Shown piece after piece: positions 24,027 to 33,604 of a DNA stretch of 64,000 nt. This DNA comes from Paratissierella segnis. GTDB lineage: Bacteria; Bacillota; Clostridia; Tissierellales; Tissierellaceae. The stretch is from assembly GCF_014385195.1 (NCBI RefSeq), contig NZ_JACRTG010000034.1, positions 124,001 through 188,000 of the forward strand, in the 5' to 3' direction. The notes beneath the pieces are model-generated. The model was not told the origin of the DNA and did not search any database. It saw nothing but the letters and a program-made list of their open reading frames with translations. Position 1 is the first letter of the stretch. Each line of letters begins with the position of its first letter. Position numbers and translations under genes: made by a program.

Positions 24027-24565
24027 ATCTCAGCCTCCTGCTCAGCTATTATTTCTCTTAATTTATTTCTGGCACGCATTAATCTTTTCTTTACATTTTC
24101 TTCAGTTATATCCAGTATGCTTGCTATTTCCTTATATGTATATCCATCGGTATATTTTAAGGATAGGATGATATAGTAAGATTTAGGTAATTGAAGAAGA
24201 TAAGTTTCAATCTCTTTACCTACCAATATATCCTCTATATTTGTAAATTCATCAATCATGGTCCCCTCTCGTTCATCAAGGGGAAGAGTCTGTTGTTTTT
24301 TTCTTTTCCTATATATATCAATGGAAACCCCTTTAACTATTTTAACGAAATAATTCCGAGTTTGTGGACACTTTTCCTTAATAACTTTATCAAAGTTTTT
24401 TATAATGCGTAGAAAACTCTCCTGCACTGCATCTTCTGCCAGTTGACTATCTCTCAATATACTATAGGCCTTTCTATACATTAATCCACTATATTCACCA
24501 TGAAGCTCCATAAATATGTCTTTATCTTCCTCTGTATCAATCATTGATAAATATATCATCAACAT
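24023..24565 (-). CDS. ECF-type RNA polymerase sigma factor
   Basis: The 180 residues have region 2 (YRKAYSILRDSQLAEDAVQE, near residues 31-50) and region 4 (LPKSYYIILSLKYTDGYTYK, then EIASILDITEENVKKRLMRARNKL, near residues 125-170). This is the normal ECF size. The gene is first of a two-gene unit with the anti-sigma. AAAGGGGTG precedes the ATG. The likely target promoters carry GTCCAC and CGTTA blocks and lie in front of the genes starting at 23231 (minus) and 21369 (plus); a similar pair of blocks also occurs inside this gene at about 24337-24369. Confidence 0.9.
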   Translation of the reverse strand: MLMIYLSMIDTEEDKDIFMELHGEYSGLMYRKAYSILRDSQLAEDAVQESFLRIIKNFDKVIKEKCPQTRNYFVKIVKGVSIDIYRKRKKQQTLPLDEREGTMIDEFTNIEDILVGKEIETYLLQLPKSYYIILSLKYTDGYTYKEIASILDITEENVKKRLMRARNKLREIIAEQEAEI

Positions 24566-24793
24566 AGGCTTAACACCCCTTTGTATAGCAATATATTTTA
24601 ATTCAACTGTTTTTTATTACTAGCTATAAAAAGTATAGCATATTAATTGATGTAGGCAAAGTTATCCCCTATTACACTTTATCTATTTCACGTAATGTAA
24701 TATAATAGAGCATAAAGATAATATAAACTCAATGCATAATGCATGGATAAATTGGTATAAATTAAATAAATTTACATTAATTTGGGGGCCATC

Positions 24794-25741
24794 ATGGATA
24801 ATAATAAAGCTATAAAACTACTTGATAATTTGAAAAAAGTAATATTGGGAAAAGATGAAGTATTGGAATTGGTTTTGATTACTCTCCTTGCAGAAGGCCA
24901 TCTCTTATTGGAAGATGCTCCCGGAGTTGGAAAAACTACTCTTGTGAAGGCTTTGGCTAAGAGTATAGATTTAAGCTATAAAAGAATACAATTTACTCCT
25001 GATTTAATGCCTTCTGATATCATAGGCACTAACATCTATGATAGAAAATCAGGTACTTTCACTTTTAAAAAGGGACCGATTTTTAATCAAATATTCCTTG
25101 CGGATGAAATCAACAGAACCTCTCCCAAAACCCAATCCAGTCTATTGCAAGCTATGGAGGAAAAAGAAATTTCCACAGAAGATAATCATTATATTCTGGA
25201 AAAGCCTTTTATGGTCTTGGCAACTCAAAATCCTCTGGAATACCAGGGCACATTCCCATTACCTGAAGCACAATTGGATAGATTTTTAATGTGTCTATCC
25301 ATAGGATATCCCGAAAAGGATGCTGAAATTAATATTTTGAAAGAATATAATTCCATAAAAGATATGGCAAATATCAAACCTGTTTTAAATCAAGAAGATA
25401 TATTGGAAATGCAATCAATGGTGGAAAAAATAAATGTCCATAATGATATTTTGAATTATATTGTGAATATCTCCAATGCAACAAGGTCTTATAAGGATTT
25501 ATCCCTGGGAGCAAGCCCAAGAGCGTCAATAGATTTATTGAAAGCGTCTAAAGCTAGGGCTTTTGTTTCAGGGCGTGACTACGCAATACCCGATGATGTA
25601 AAGCAAATGGTAAAGCCTGTACTTGCTCATAGATTGATTCTAACACCTGAAGCGCGTATTGAGAGAAAAAGCATTGATGATATTTTAAAGGGAGTATTAA
25701 ATAGTATATTTATTCCGGTGATGCTACATGGTAAAAATTAA
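24794..25741 (+). CDS. MoxR-family AAA+ ATPase
   Basis: A 315-residue ATPase. I take the ATG at 24794, five bases after GGGGG; an in-frame TTG at 24782 is less likely. Walker A is APGVGKTTL (about residues 41-49), Walker B is FLADEINRT (about 105-113), with a GPIFNQ segment before it and the ATQNPLEYQGTFPLPEAQLDRF sensor region after it, which is diagnostic of MoxR. MoxR proteins are thought to act as chaperone-like ATPases with DUF58 partners. It overlaps the DUF58 gene by 14 bases and heads the three-gene plus-strand operon. Confidence 0.92.
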   Translation: MDNNKAIKLLDNLKKVILGKDEVLELVLITLLAEGHLLLEDAPGVGKTTLVKALAKSIDLSYKRIQFTPDLMPSDIIGTNIYDRKSGTFTFKKGPIFNQIFLADEINRTSPKTQSSLLQAMEEKEISTEDNHYILEKPFMVLATQNPLEYQGTFPLPEAQLDRFLMCLSIGYPEKDAEINILKEYNSIKDMANIKPVLNQEDILEMQSMVEKINVHNDILNYIVNISNATRSYKDLSLGASPRASIDLLKASKARAFVSGRDYAIPDDVKQMVKPVLAHRLILTPEARIERKSIDDILKGVLNSIFIPVMLHGKN

Positions 25742-26945
25742 TTCTAAAACAGCACTTATCTTTTCAATATCGTTTCTATTTATAATTCCATTTGTACTCT
25801 TTATCGGTGGGACTATGCCATATCTCATTTTTTATATATTGATTTTTTTATTTATCATTCCATTTTTACATAATTATATAGCAATAAAAGGTATCCGAGG
25901 GTCGGTGGAGATTCCAAATGGTGCTTTATATAAGGGAGATAGGATAAATATAAATTATGAATTGAAAAATAGAAGTCCCTTTTCTATTGCATATTTAGAA
26001 ATTCACAGTGATATAGCCAGGAAATTGGCGGGAAAAGACACCACAAAAGTAATTATTCCTTTGGAAAAGAAGAGAAGATTTTTCTTCAATGAGGAAGTTG
26101 TCCTATCCAGAAGAGGCTATTATGAAATGGAAGAGATAGAAATCAAAATCCATGATGTATTTAACTTTTTCACTTTCACCAAAAATATCAAAACCAATAC
26201 CTCTTTATTAGTATATCCTGAAACGATAAACCTCTCCACATTTGAAATAACAGCAAATCAACAGCTTGGTGAATTGCAGGTACGCAATTCATTTTATCAA
26301 GATAAAAATAGAATATCCTCCTTGAGAGACTATAGAGAAGGTGATATGGTTAAATCAATCCATTGGAAATTAACTGCAAAACGAGACTTTCCAATTGTCA
26401 AGGAATATGAAAACCGTGTAGATACAAATGTTTTTATATTTTTGGATAATCAAGATTTGTATTTTGAAAATGATGTGGACAGGCGTATGGAAGATAAAAT
26501 CGTAGATTCCGCTCTTAGTGTCGTTAATTATTGTTTAAAGCAAAATATATTTATAGCTTTGGAAACCCAGCATAAAAAAAGGCAAATTGAATTAAGCGGT
26601 CAAAATACTAAAGACTTAAAACCGTTTCTTGAACTATTTGCTCGCTTCAAAGGCAATGGCGCTTTAAATACTAAATCTCTTTTGATTTCAAAAATAGAAA
26701 GGCTCAGAGACGGAAGGGCATTTATTATAATAACTCCACATCTTGATAAAGATATGGGGGCTATCGGCATAGAGCTAAAGATGAAAAATTCAAATCCTTT
26801 ATTTATCGTTGTTACGGATAAAGAAAATAATAACGGATTTATTGAGCCGCTAATTGAAAACAGACTTAAACAGGAAGGGATTCCATTATTTATATTGGAT
26901 TTCAAGTCAAATGTAAAAGATGTTCTGGAGGTCAGCCATGGATAA
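25728..26945 (+). CDS. DUF58-domain protein
   Basis: A 405-residue protein with two N-terminal membrane segments (about 8-50) and the DUF58 signature SLRDYREGDMVKSIHWKLTAKRDFPIVKEYE near residue 200, followed by a von Willebrand-type fold region. In MoxR operons the DUF58 protein is membrane-tethered and works with the ATPase; the precise role is unknown. It starts within the end of the MoxR gene and has no strong ribosome site of its own, so translation is coupled. Its 3' end overlaps the transglutaminase gene by eight bases. Confidence 0.88.
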   Translation: MVKINSKTALIFSISFLFIIPFVLFIGGTMPYLIFYILIFLFIIPFLHNYIAIKGIRGSVEIPNGALYKGDRININYELKNRSPFSIAYLEIHSDIARKLAGKDTTKVIIPLEKKRRFFFNEEVVLSRRGYYEMEEIEIKIHDVFNFFTFTKNIKTNTSLLVYPETINLSTFEITANQQLGELQVRNSFYQDKNRISSLRDYREGDMVKSIHWKLTAKRDFPIVKEYENRVDTNVFIFLDNQDLYFENDVDRRMEDKIVDSALSVVNYCLKQNIFIALETQHKKRQIELSGQNTKDLKPFLELFARFKGNGALNTKSLLISKIERLRDGRAFIIITPHLDKDMGAIGIELKMKNSNPLFIVVTDKENNNGFIEPLIENRLKQEGIPLFILDFKSNVKDVLEVSHG

Positions 26946-29208
26946 AAGCTTGGGGTTTATAAAAAATCTTTTATACATTGTATTTGTATTCTCTCTGACA
27001 TTTTTATTCGGATTGGTTATCAAGCTTGAAATCAATATGCCCTTACAGTTAATTATTGTGTCTTTTGTATCCTTAATAGTCAAATTCTTTATACTAAATC
27101 CGATTATATTATACGGACTATTGATAATTTCCTTTATTGCTGTTCTAGCAATAAATCACTATATTATGCCAATCATTTCACCATTTTTGGAGAGGTTATA
27201 TTTTTTATTTTCAAATATAATTAAAAACTTCCAGGGCAAAGAAAAAATTGTTCCTGAAAATATATTTATATTTTGGGGACTTATTTTAATCATTCTTTCT
27301 TTATATACAGCTTATATACTATTTAGAGATAAAAGTATTTATTTCCTTCTACCTGTATATATGGGCTTTTATCTATACTATTGGTACTCTTATTATGATC
27401 AGGCTTTATGGATGCTAATAATATTTGCGGCTTGTTTTTTAATTCTATTTGGATTAACAAAATACTCAAAGCAAAAAGAGAAAGTTCATGAATCTAAATC
27501 TATAAACATCGAAAGACTTTATTCTCCTTGGGTAACAACTACAGTCAATTATAGTATATTGATTGTAATTCTGGCATTGCTGCTGCCCAAAAGCAACGAT
27601 TACATAAGATGGAATTGGCTGCAAAACAAGGTATACGCTTATTTTCCCTTTGTTGAAAACTTAAGATCATACGGTGTTTACAGAAGGGAGTCGGGAGAAG
27701 CCACCCTCTTTGATTTCGAAAGTACCGGTTTTCAAACAGAATCTTCAAAATTAGGTGGTCCCGTTGCCTTAAGCAACAAAAAGATAATGACAATTCGTGG
27801 TGAGGATGTCAAATACCTTAGAGGCAATATAAAGCATACATATACCGGTCACTCATGGGAAACGCAGAAAATGGAATATAAAGATTATGATTTGGCAGAA
27901 GATTTTAGTAATATATCTAGTGAAGATAAAAAACTATATTACACAAGCACCGACATAAAAATCACGAATCATAATTTTGCTTCTACTACTCTATTTAGTC
28001 CTTTGGTGCCGGAATTGATTAATTTCAACGAAAGCTCATCTGTTAAGGTGAATTACGACTATTCTCTAATATTTGCCAAAGGCGTATATGATAATGAAGT
28101 CTATTTTATTAGAGCTTTAAAACCTCTTCCCTATGGAAAATTGACCCATATGGGAATAGATAATAAAAAGAGTTACATCCCATATCCGGCAAAATATCTG
28201 CAGCTGCCTGATGATAAGATAACTAACAGAACTCGTAGTATCGTATATGATTTAACCCATGATAAAGAAAATGATTTTGAAAAAGCAAAAGCAATCGAAG
28301 ATTATTTGCGTAATAATTTCAAATACAATTTGAATGTAGAAACGGTGCCGGAGAATTATGATTTTGTTGATTATTTCCTTTTTGAAGAAAAGGAGGGCTA
28401 CTGCACTTATTTTGCAAGCTCCATGGCTGTTATGCTGCGTCTGGCACATATCCCAAGCAGATATATTGAAGGATATCTTGTGCAGGATAAAATAGAAAAT
28501 GGAGTCTATGCGGTGAGACAGGATGATGCTCATGCTTGGGTTGAGGCGTTTATCGAGCCGGTTGGATGGATGACCTTTGAAGCAACTCCCGAATATCCAA
28601 TAGAGTCAAGGATGGAGGATTTTAAACCGATTGAATCCAGTAGTAACAGCCAATCCGATGAAACTATCGATGATAATAACAGAAGAAGAAATCTTGAAGA
28701 TAAAAGGGAGAATAACATTCAATTGGATATAGGAATTGGAGATATAGATACGAAAATTGATACTAATGATAATGCTAAAAAATTATTTAATACTATTTTG
28801 ATTATTGCCATTGCTATTATATTGTCTATTATTCCTATAAAATTTATCGTGGGATTTATCATCTATAGATATGGTGAATATAAGGCGCGCAAGTTAAATA
28901 ATAATGCCCGAATAGTTTATCTTTATAATCAAATTGTAAATCTTATTGCACTGCTTGGATTTCCACAAAAATCCGGGGAAACCCACTATGAATATGCAAA
29001 GAGAGTAATTTATAAATTTTATGACTATGAAAAAATTGACATAAAGAAAATCACTGACATCTTTGTAAAAAGTAAATACAGCACTGTCATTTCATCTAAT
29101 GAAGAAGTTGCAGAATTGTTAGAATATAGAACTATACTTGAAAAACGGGCAAAACATTATTTAGGGCGAAGAAAATATTATTTTAAAAAATATGTTAATC
29201 GAGGTTGA
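26938..29208 (+). CDS. Membrane-anchored transglutaminase-like protein (TgpA-like)
   Basis: About 756 residues from the ATG at 26938, six bases after GGAGG. The layout is six or more membrane segments in the first ~220 residues, an extracellular region, a transglutaminase core with EEKEGYCTYFASSMAVMLR (catalytic Cys), RYIEGYL and DAHAWVEAFIEPVGWMTFEATP (catalytic His and Asp), then one more membrane segment near residue 620 and a cytoplasmic DUF4129-like tail. The triad is complete. This is the standard third gene of MoxR-DUF58-transglutaminase operons. Its last 14 bases overlap the convergent gene at 29195. Confidence 0.9.
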   Translation: MDKSLGFIKNLLYIVFVFSLTFLFGLVIKLEINMPLQLIIVSFVSLIVKFFILNPIILYGLLIISFIAVLAINHYIMPIISPFLERLYFLFSNIIKNFQGKEKIVPENIFIFWGLILIILSLYTAYILFRDKSIYFLLPVYMGFYLYYWYSYYDQALWMLIIFAACFLILFGLTKYSKQKEKVHESKSINIERLYSPWVTTTVNYSILIVILALLLPKSNDYIRWNWLQNKVYAYFPFVENLRSYGVYRRESGEATLFDFESTGFQTESSKLGGPVALSNKKIMTIRGEDVKYLRGNIKHTYTGHSWETQKMEYKDYDLAEDFSNISSEDKKLYYTSTDIKITNHNFASTTLFSPLVPELINFNESSSVKVNYDYSLIFAKGVYDNEVYFIRALKPLPYGKLTHMGIDNKKSYIPYPAKYLQLPDDKITNRTRSIVYDLTHDKENDFEKAKAIEDYLRNNFKYNLNVETVPENYDFVDYFLFEEKEGYCTYFASSMAVMLRLAHIPSRYIEGYLVQDKIENGVYAVRQDDAHAWVEAFIEPVGWMTFEATPEYPIESRMEDFKPIESSSNSQSDETIDDNNRRRNLEDKRENNIQLDIGIGDIDTKIDTNDNAKKLFNTILIIAIAIILSIIPIKFIVGFIIYRYGEYKARKLNNNARIVYLYNQIVNLIALLGFPQKSGETHYEYAKRVIYKFYDYEKIDIKKITDIFVKSKYSTVISSNEEVAELLEYRTILEKRAKHYLGRRKYYFKKYVNRG

Positions 29209-29782
29209 ATTTATACCCACTGATTGATAAAAGAAATTGAGATGGCAAATAGAATACCCAAATTAAATTAAATGTTAAATTGTCTAAAACTCCCATATAG
29301 GATAGTGCCACATTTATATCACAGCAAATAAATAATATTATCCCATAAAGAACTAACTTACTATTTGGATATGGATATTTCCCTTTTCTAATTGCTTTAA
29401 CTGAAGTATATAAACCGGACAATATGCATACACCATAAAATAATGAAAGAAATATTAGAAAATCTACATCATAGTTGAAATAATTTAACAATAAATAAAC
29501 GATTAATAAAGTAAATAAGGCAATAGGCAATATTTTTAATGCTGAGCGGAAATATCCCATGTCATACCTAGCGATATATATTATTTGTACTATACAGAAT
29601 AGGCTAACTCCTATTATACGATAATCTAAGATTATTAAACATAAATCTGCAATTACTGTAAAAAACATGCCCAATCGCAATAATTTTAAATCCACTTTAT
29701 TTAACGGTTTTTTGCAAAATACAGTCAATAAAAAACAAAATACTACAATAGCAAATCGAATTATTGAACTCATTTCTTTCAC
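29195..29782 (-). CDS. YhhN-like membrane protein (lysoplasmalogenase family)
   Basis: A 195-residue polytopic protein with seven to eight hydrophobic segments. The pattern GMFFTVIADLCLII near residue 38, FCIVQIIYIAR near 61 and FICCDINVALSYMG near 152 fits the YhhN family, whose vertebrate members cleave the vinyl ether of lysoplasmalogens. Plasmalogens occur in many anaerobic Clostridia, so the assignment is plausible, but activity is not proven for bacterial members. Start uncertain: GTG at 29782 or ATG at 29773. It is convergent with the transglutaminase gene and overlaps its end. Confidence 0.65.
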   Translation of the reverse strand: MKEMSSIIRFAIVVFCFLLTVFCKKPLNKVDLKLLRLGMFFTVIADLCLIILDYRIIGVSLFCIVQIIYIARYDMGYFRSALKILPIALFTLLIVYLLLNYFNYDVDFLIFLSLFYGVCILSGLYTSVKAIRKGKYPYPNSKLVLYGIILFICCDINVALSYMGVLDNLTFNLIWVFYLPSQFLLSISGYKFNLD

Positions 29783-29820
29783 TTACTTTTATTTTATATT
29801 TCTCCGGTAATCAAATTTTG

Positions 29821-30483
29821 TCAATCTTCTTTGGATATTATATCTAATATTTCCTTAGGTTCCGACACAATATACGTAGCATTATATTTAACCAGTTCAT
29901 CCAAGGATCTAAACCCCCATAGTACCCCAATGCTGTCAATATGCGCATTTGTTGCTGTCATCATATCTATCTTAGAATCTCCGATATATACAATCTCACT
30001 TAAACTAAGTTCCATATGCTTTGAGATTTCCAATACAGTTGTCGGGTCAGGTTTTTTAGGTATACCTTCTCTTTCTCCGAAAATATCCACAAAGGAAATA
30101 TCTTCAAAAAACTTTTTTATCAATTCATTTGTATAATCATTTCTTTTATTTGAATTGACTCCTATTTTTATACCTAGCTTATTCAATTCATATAATAATT
30201 CACTGATTCCTTCATAAGGTTTAGTTTTATTCTTAAACTTTTTATCATATATCTTTACAAACAAATCCAGTCCCTTTAAAATAGTTTCTTCATCAGTGCC
30301 TTCCGGAAAACTGTTTTCCAATAGGCTTTTAAATCCACTTCCAAGCTTCAATTTATAATCATCGTAATTATGCTCCGGACAATTAAATACGCGAAGTACT
30401 TCATTGACGCTGTCTGAAATATCTTCAATAGTATTAAGTAATGTGCCATCAAGATCAAAAATTATACCTTTGTATTTATTCAT
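29821..30483 (-). CDS. HAD-superfamily phosphatase (phosphoglycolate phosphatase-like)
   Basis: A 220-residue HAD subfamily IA hydrolase. Motif I is IFDLDGTLLNT (residues 8-18), motif II is the VNSNKR region near residue 110, motif III lysine lies in GIPKKPDP near 140, and motif IV is YIGDSKIDMMTA near 165. A helical cap domain lies between motifs I and II. This family includes Gph and PgmB; the substrate cannot be told. It appears monocistronic, running away from the LuxR gene across a shared upstream region. Confidence 0.85.
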   Translation of the reverse strand: MNKYKGIIFDLDGTLLNTIEDISDSVNEVLRVFNCPEHNYDDYKLKLGSGFKSLLENSFPEGTDEETILKGLDLFVKIYDKKFKNKTKPYEGISELLYELNKLGIKIGVNSNKRNDYTNELIKKFFEDISFVDIFGEREGIPKKPDPTTVLEISKHMELSLSEIVYIGDSKIDMMTATNAHIDSIGVLWGFRSLDELVKYNATYIVSEPKEILDIISKED

Positions 30484-30574
30484 ATGATTATATTCTCCCC
30501 AATTTAATTGTTTGAAATTTTTAAAACCATTAACTATATTCTAACAAATATGTCCCCTATTGTCATCATTAATA

Positions 30575-30598
30575 GTTACAATTCACAATTCATAATTT
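30575..30598. repeat. Short AATTCACAATTCA-type intergenic repeat
   Basis: ACAATTCACAATTCATAATT, one short copy of the motif that forms longer arrays at 37.6 and 44.5 kb. It sits between the divergent HAD and LuxR genes. Confidence 0.6.
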
Positions 30599-30634
30599 AG
30601 CCTCCAATTATTATAATATACTTTATTTACTCCA

Positions 30635-30663
30635 TTGACAGCAACAAAAACTTACAATAGAAT
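30635..30663 (+). promoter_or_regulatory. Sigma-A-type promoter for the LuxR-type regulator
   Basis: TTGACA (30635-30640), 17 bases, TAGAAT (30658-30663), about 60 bases before the ATG at 30723. The -35 is a perfect consensus and spacing is optimal. Confidence 0.6.
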
Positions 30664-30722
30664 TAAATTATATTCTAGTATTATACTAATGAAAGGCTTT
30701 GCATGAATCGGAGGTTATAGTT

Positions 30723-31472
30723 ATGAAAAATAACATGAATTTACCTTGGAAAGAAATTTATGACTTCATTCTTTCATGTAGTAGTGTACATGAACTAAAG
30801 GCTTTTTCTATTGAGGTTCTAACCGGTCTTCAAAAATTATGTGAATTTGACCAGTCTCTTGTGTATTTTTTGGATGGAAATAGAAAAGTAACAAATCAAT
30901 ATCTTATGAATATAGACAAGCAATGGAGTAGTCTTTATCTTGAATACTACTCAAAAACTGATAGCGGTCGCTATCGTCTGGACAAAGATGTCCGTGAGGG
31001 TCCTGAAAATCCTTTAATAAATATTATATCTTGGGAAAAAGAACCTTCAAATGAATTTGTTCCTGAATACATTAATTCCCGTGGCATTAAGTATTCCCTT
31101 GGCTTTGTTCTATATGATTTGAACGGCATATCCAGAACCATATTTTCTCTTGATAAAAGTAAAAACGAAAATTTTAAAGAAGATGAATGCAATATTTTAA
31201 ATTTGTCAATTCCAATTTTAAATAACTTACATAAGAAATTTTTCATCCATAATAATAATAAGAAAGATGTGAATCAAATTGCGTGGGAAACTACAAATCT
31301 AACCTCCCGAGAAGTGGAGATTGCTAATTTATTGTGTCAAGGGCTTACTCCCGAAACCATTAGCAAATCTCTATATATTACAAAATCTACAACTTACAAA
31401 CATATTTCTAATATATATAAGAAGATGCAAGTTTCTTCAATGCAGGAACTTTTACTTCGATTAATGGGTTAA
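30723..31472 (+). CDS. LuxR-family transcriptional regulator with GAF-like sensor domain
   Basis: About 249 residues from the ATG at 30723, preceded by GGAGG at eight bases' distance. The N-terminal ~170 residues are a GAF-like mixed alpha/beta domain (FDQSLVYFLDGNRKV, ISRTIFSLDKSKNENFKEDE). The C-terminal 60 residues are a LuxR/GerE helix-turn-helix: TNLTSREVEIANLLCQGLTPETISKSL, then TTYKHISNIYKKM. It is likely a DNA-binding regulator responding to an unknown ligand. It is convergent with the SDR gene, sharing a strong terminator, so a regulatory link to the SDR/PanB-like pair is possible but unproven. Confidence 0.8.
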   Translation: MKNNMNLPWKEIYDFILSCSSVHELKAFSIEVLTGLQKLCEFDQSLVYFLDGNRKVTNQYLMNIDKQWSSLYLEYYSKTDSGRYRLDKDVREGPENPLINIISWEKEPSNEFVPEYINSRGIKYSLGFVLYDLNGISRTIFSLDKSKNENFKEDECNILNLSIPILNNLHKKFFIHNNNKKDVNQIAWETTNLTSREVEIANLLCQGLTPETISKSLYITKSTTYKHISNIYKKMQVSSMQELLLRLMG

Positions 31473-31497
31473 TAAATACCTTTTCTTGAGATAAAAC

Positions 31498-31533
31498 AAT
31501 CCCCTAGGAGATAAATTTGAATCCTAGGGGATT
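31498..31533. terminator. Bidirectional terminator between LuxR-type and SDR genes
   Basis: AATCCCCTAGGA pairs with TCCTAGGGGATT around a 12-base loop. It stands between two convergent genes with T- or A-rich flanks on both sides, so it can stop transcripts from either side. Confidence 0.75.
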
Positions 31534-31544
31534 AAACTATTTGA

Positions 31545-32471
31545 TCATTCTTTATTTGGACCGGGTATACACCCTTCAACAGTATAGCTCCATGGTTTAG
31601 CTTGAAAACTAAACATTGATCCACCATCAACATCTATTGTCTCTCCAACTATGAAATCAGACATAGAGGTACACATTGCAAATGCAACAAGAGCTATTTC
31701 ATCAGGATTCATTACCATTGGTACTTCTCTACCATATTTGCCGCGTTCCTCCACAAATTCCTGCCCATAAAGAACTACGGCTTCAGAAGCATTAGTAATT
31801 GCACCGGCAGTAAGCATCGCTCCGGGAGCTACACAGTTTACACTTATGCCGTACTGTCGCAGTTCCTTGGCTATGCCTTTTGTCATGCTTACAACTGCAC
31901 CTTTCGCAGCATTATAATGAGTCATCATTCCCATCTTCGGAGTATCTGAGCCTTTGTGTGCAACCGAGGATATAAATACTATCTTTCCCTTTATCTTTTG
32001 TTTGACCATAATACGTGCTGCAGCTTGAGCGATGAAATATTCACCCTTCAAATCAATGTTAATGACCTCATCAAATGCGCTCTCGGGCATATCCAAAAAC
32101 GAATACATAGACCAAGTAGCAGCATTGGTAATAACAATGTCTACTTTTCCGTATTGTTCCACAGCATAATCTACAACAGCATAGCAATCACTAACTTTGC
32201 TTACATCGGTTTGGAACCATTTTACCTCAAGGTTATTAGCATTAAACTCTGCTTCTGCCTTCTTACCTGTACTTTCTTTACGCGATGCTATGACCACTCG
32301 AACTCCGGATTCTGCCAATCGATTTACTATATTATAGCCTAATCCCGTTGCCCCGCCTGTTACGATAGCAACTTTACCGGCCATATCCTTGCAAAAAATC
32401 TCAGGTAAACTATGAAGCCCAAGCGTGCTCTTTTCAGCCATTGAAAATATAGTTTGGGCATCTATACTCAT
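31545..32471 (-). CDS. Short-chain dehydrogenase/reductase
   Basis: A 308-residue NAD(P)-dependent oxidoreductase. The cofactor loop is VTGGATGLGYNI (TGxxxGxG, about residues 37-48), the structural motif is TNAATWS, and the catalytic set is the Ser in FISSVAHKG, with Tyr and Lys in THYNAAKGAVV near residue 180. The C-terminal SDFIVGETIDVDGGSMF is normal for classical SDRs. A 30-residue N-terminal extension is unusual. AGGGGGT precedes the ATG. It is 30 bases downstream of the PanB-like gene, so the two are one operon; the substrate is unknown but may be a product of the partner enzyme. Confidence 0.85.
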   Translation of the reverse strand: MSIDAQTIFSMAEKSTLGLHSLPEIFCKDMAGKVAIVTGGATGLGYNIVNRLAESGVRVVIASRKESTGKKAEAEFNANNLEVKWFQTDVSKVSDCYAVVDYAVEQYGKVDIVITNAATWSMYSFLDMPESAFDEVINIDLKGEYFIAQAAARIMVKQKIKGKIVFISSVAHKGSDTPKMGMMTHYNAAKGAVVSMTKGIAKELRQYGISVNCVAPGAMLTAGAITNASEAVVLYGQEFVEERGKYGREVPMVMNPDEIALVAFAMCTSMSDFIVGETIDVDGGSMFSFQAKPWSYTVEGCIPGPNKE

Positions 32472-32501
32472 ATCTATTACCCCCTAATTTAACAATTGCT
32501 A

Positions 32502-33395
32502 TTAATATTTTTGCTCTAATTCATTTAAGAACTTATCCAATTCTCTTTCTTCCATATGGAATCCATGTTTATCTTCCGGATATGCTCCTGCCCTGACATC
32601 GTTTGCCCATGCACCATACGTCTCGGCTGCAAATTTCAAAAAGTAAGAATATGTCTTAGCATGGGAAGCAGGATTAGCCATTAACCCAAATAAATCTGCA
32701 TCAACCATCTCACTGCCGTCACACGCACCGCCTGCTGCGATACTTATTACAGGTACACGCAACTTTTTAGCAATAGCGTTGCTGACTTCGATAGGTGTCA
32801 GCTCAATGGACATAGCTTTCATGCCGCATTCTTGATACTCATAAGCTTGTCTGAATACCTTCATAGCGTCTTCTGAGGTTTTACCCAAATGCTTATATCC
32901 ACCAAATGTCCCCATAGTCTGCCAACCGGAAATAGCGCCTACATGCCCATAAACGATTACATAGTTATTTGCTACATATTCAAGTGTCTCATTATTGATA
33001 CCCATCGGTAGTATTGAATCCGCTCCAGCCATATGAAATTTGGAAAAGTTTGCTAAAGCAGCTTCCTTCGAGGCAAAAGCTATAGTATCCGTTACATAAT
33101 TGATATGGATATGTGGAGCAACACTACGGTTTTGTCCTATCCATTCCATCGCATGACTCAAAGCCTCTTCCGGTGGTATTCGTCCGTTAAATGATGGAGT
33201 CAATCTGCAAATATCTACCCCGGCCATTTCAGCAGCCATTGTAAACAGCGGACCCATCATGCTTGGACAGTGCTGAACGATGTGAATACCCTCGTCTTTC
33301 AGCTTCTGCAGATAATGAATCGTTTTACGTCCTTTTTGTCCCATTGACATCTTGGGAAATGGACTATACATTCTGTTCATTTCTTCTTTTTCCAT
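32502..33395 (-). CDS. PanB-like (ketopantoate hydroxymethyltransferase superfamily) protein, divergent
   Basis: About 297 residues from the ATG at 33395 (AAAGGGG upstream). It resembles PanB in the central and C-terminal parts: YGHVGAISGWQTMGTFGGYKH and the hydrophobic MKAMSIELTPIEVSNAIAKK, which keeps the catalytic glutamate, followed by RVPVISIAAGGACDGSEMV (PanB: IPTIGIGAGxxCDGQVL). In the N-terminal third, where PanB has the metal-binding Asp of VGDS and VADMPF, this protein reads RLTPSFNGR and HINYVTD, so at least the first ligand seems absent. It is likely a distinct aldolase/lyase-like subfamily of the phosphoenolpyruvate mutase superfamily. It is cotranscribed with the SDR. Confidence 0.6.
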   Translation of the reverse strand: MEKEEMNRMYSPFPKMSMGQKGRKTIHYLQKLKDEGIHIVQHCPSMMGPLFTMAAEMAGVDICRLTPSFNGRIPPEEALSHAMEWIGQNRSVAPHIHINYVTDTIAFASKEAALANFSKFHMAGADSILPMGINNETLEYVANNYVIVYGHVGAISGWQTMGTFGGYKHLGKTSEDAMKVFRQAYEYQECGMKAMSIELTPIEVSNAIAKKLRVPVISIAAGGACDGSEMVDADLFGLMANPASHAKTYSYFLKFAAETYGAWANDVRAGAYPEDKHGFHMEERELDKFLNELEQKY

Positions 33396-33604
33396 TTTCT
33401 TTTCCCCTTTCATAATTTGCTATTGATTTCATATAGATATCTTCAAACAATATTCTTGATACCTATCTCATTCTTAGTATAAGAATACCAGACTTGAATA
33501 CCGTTTTAAATCACTAAAGTTATGTATTGAATTTTATCAATTTTGATTATTTTATTTATTTGCATAATATGATATAATTATTTTTTGGGTAAGAATAAAA
33601 ATTT

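Noticed and set aside
11236..24600. Integrated prophage or mobile island
   Set aside because: Only one short recombinase-like scar is seen; there are no phage structural genes, transposases, tRNA attachment sites or terminal repeats.
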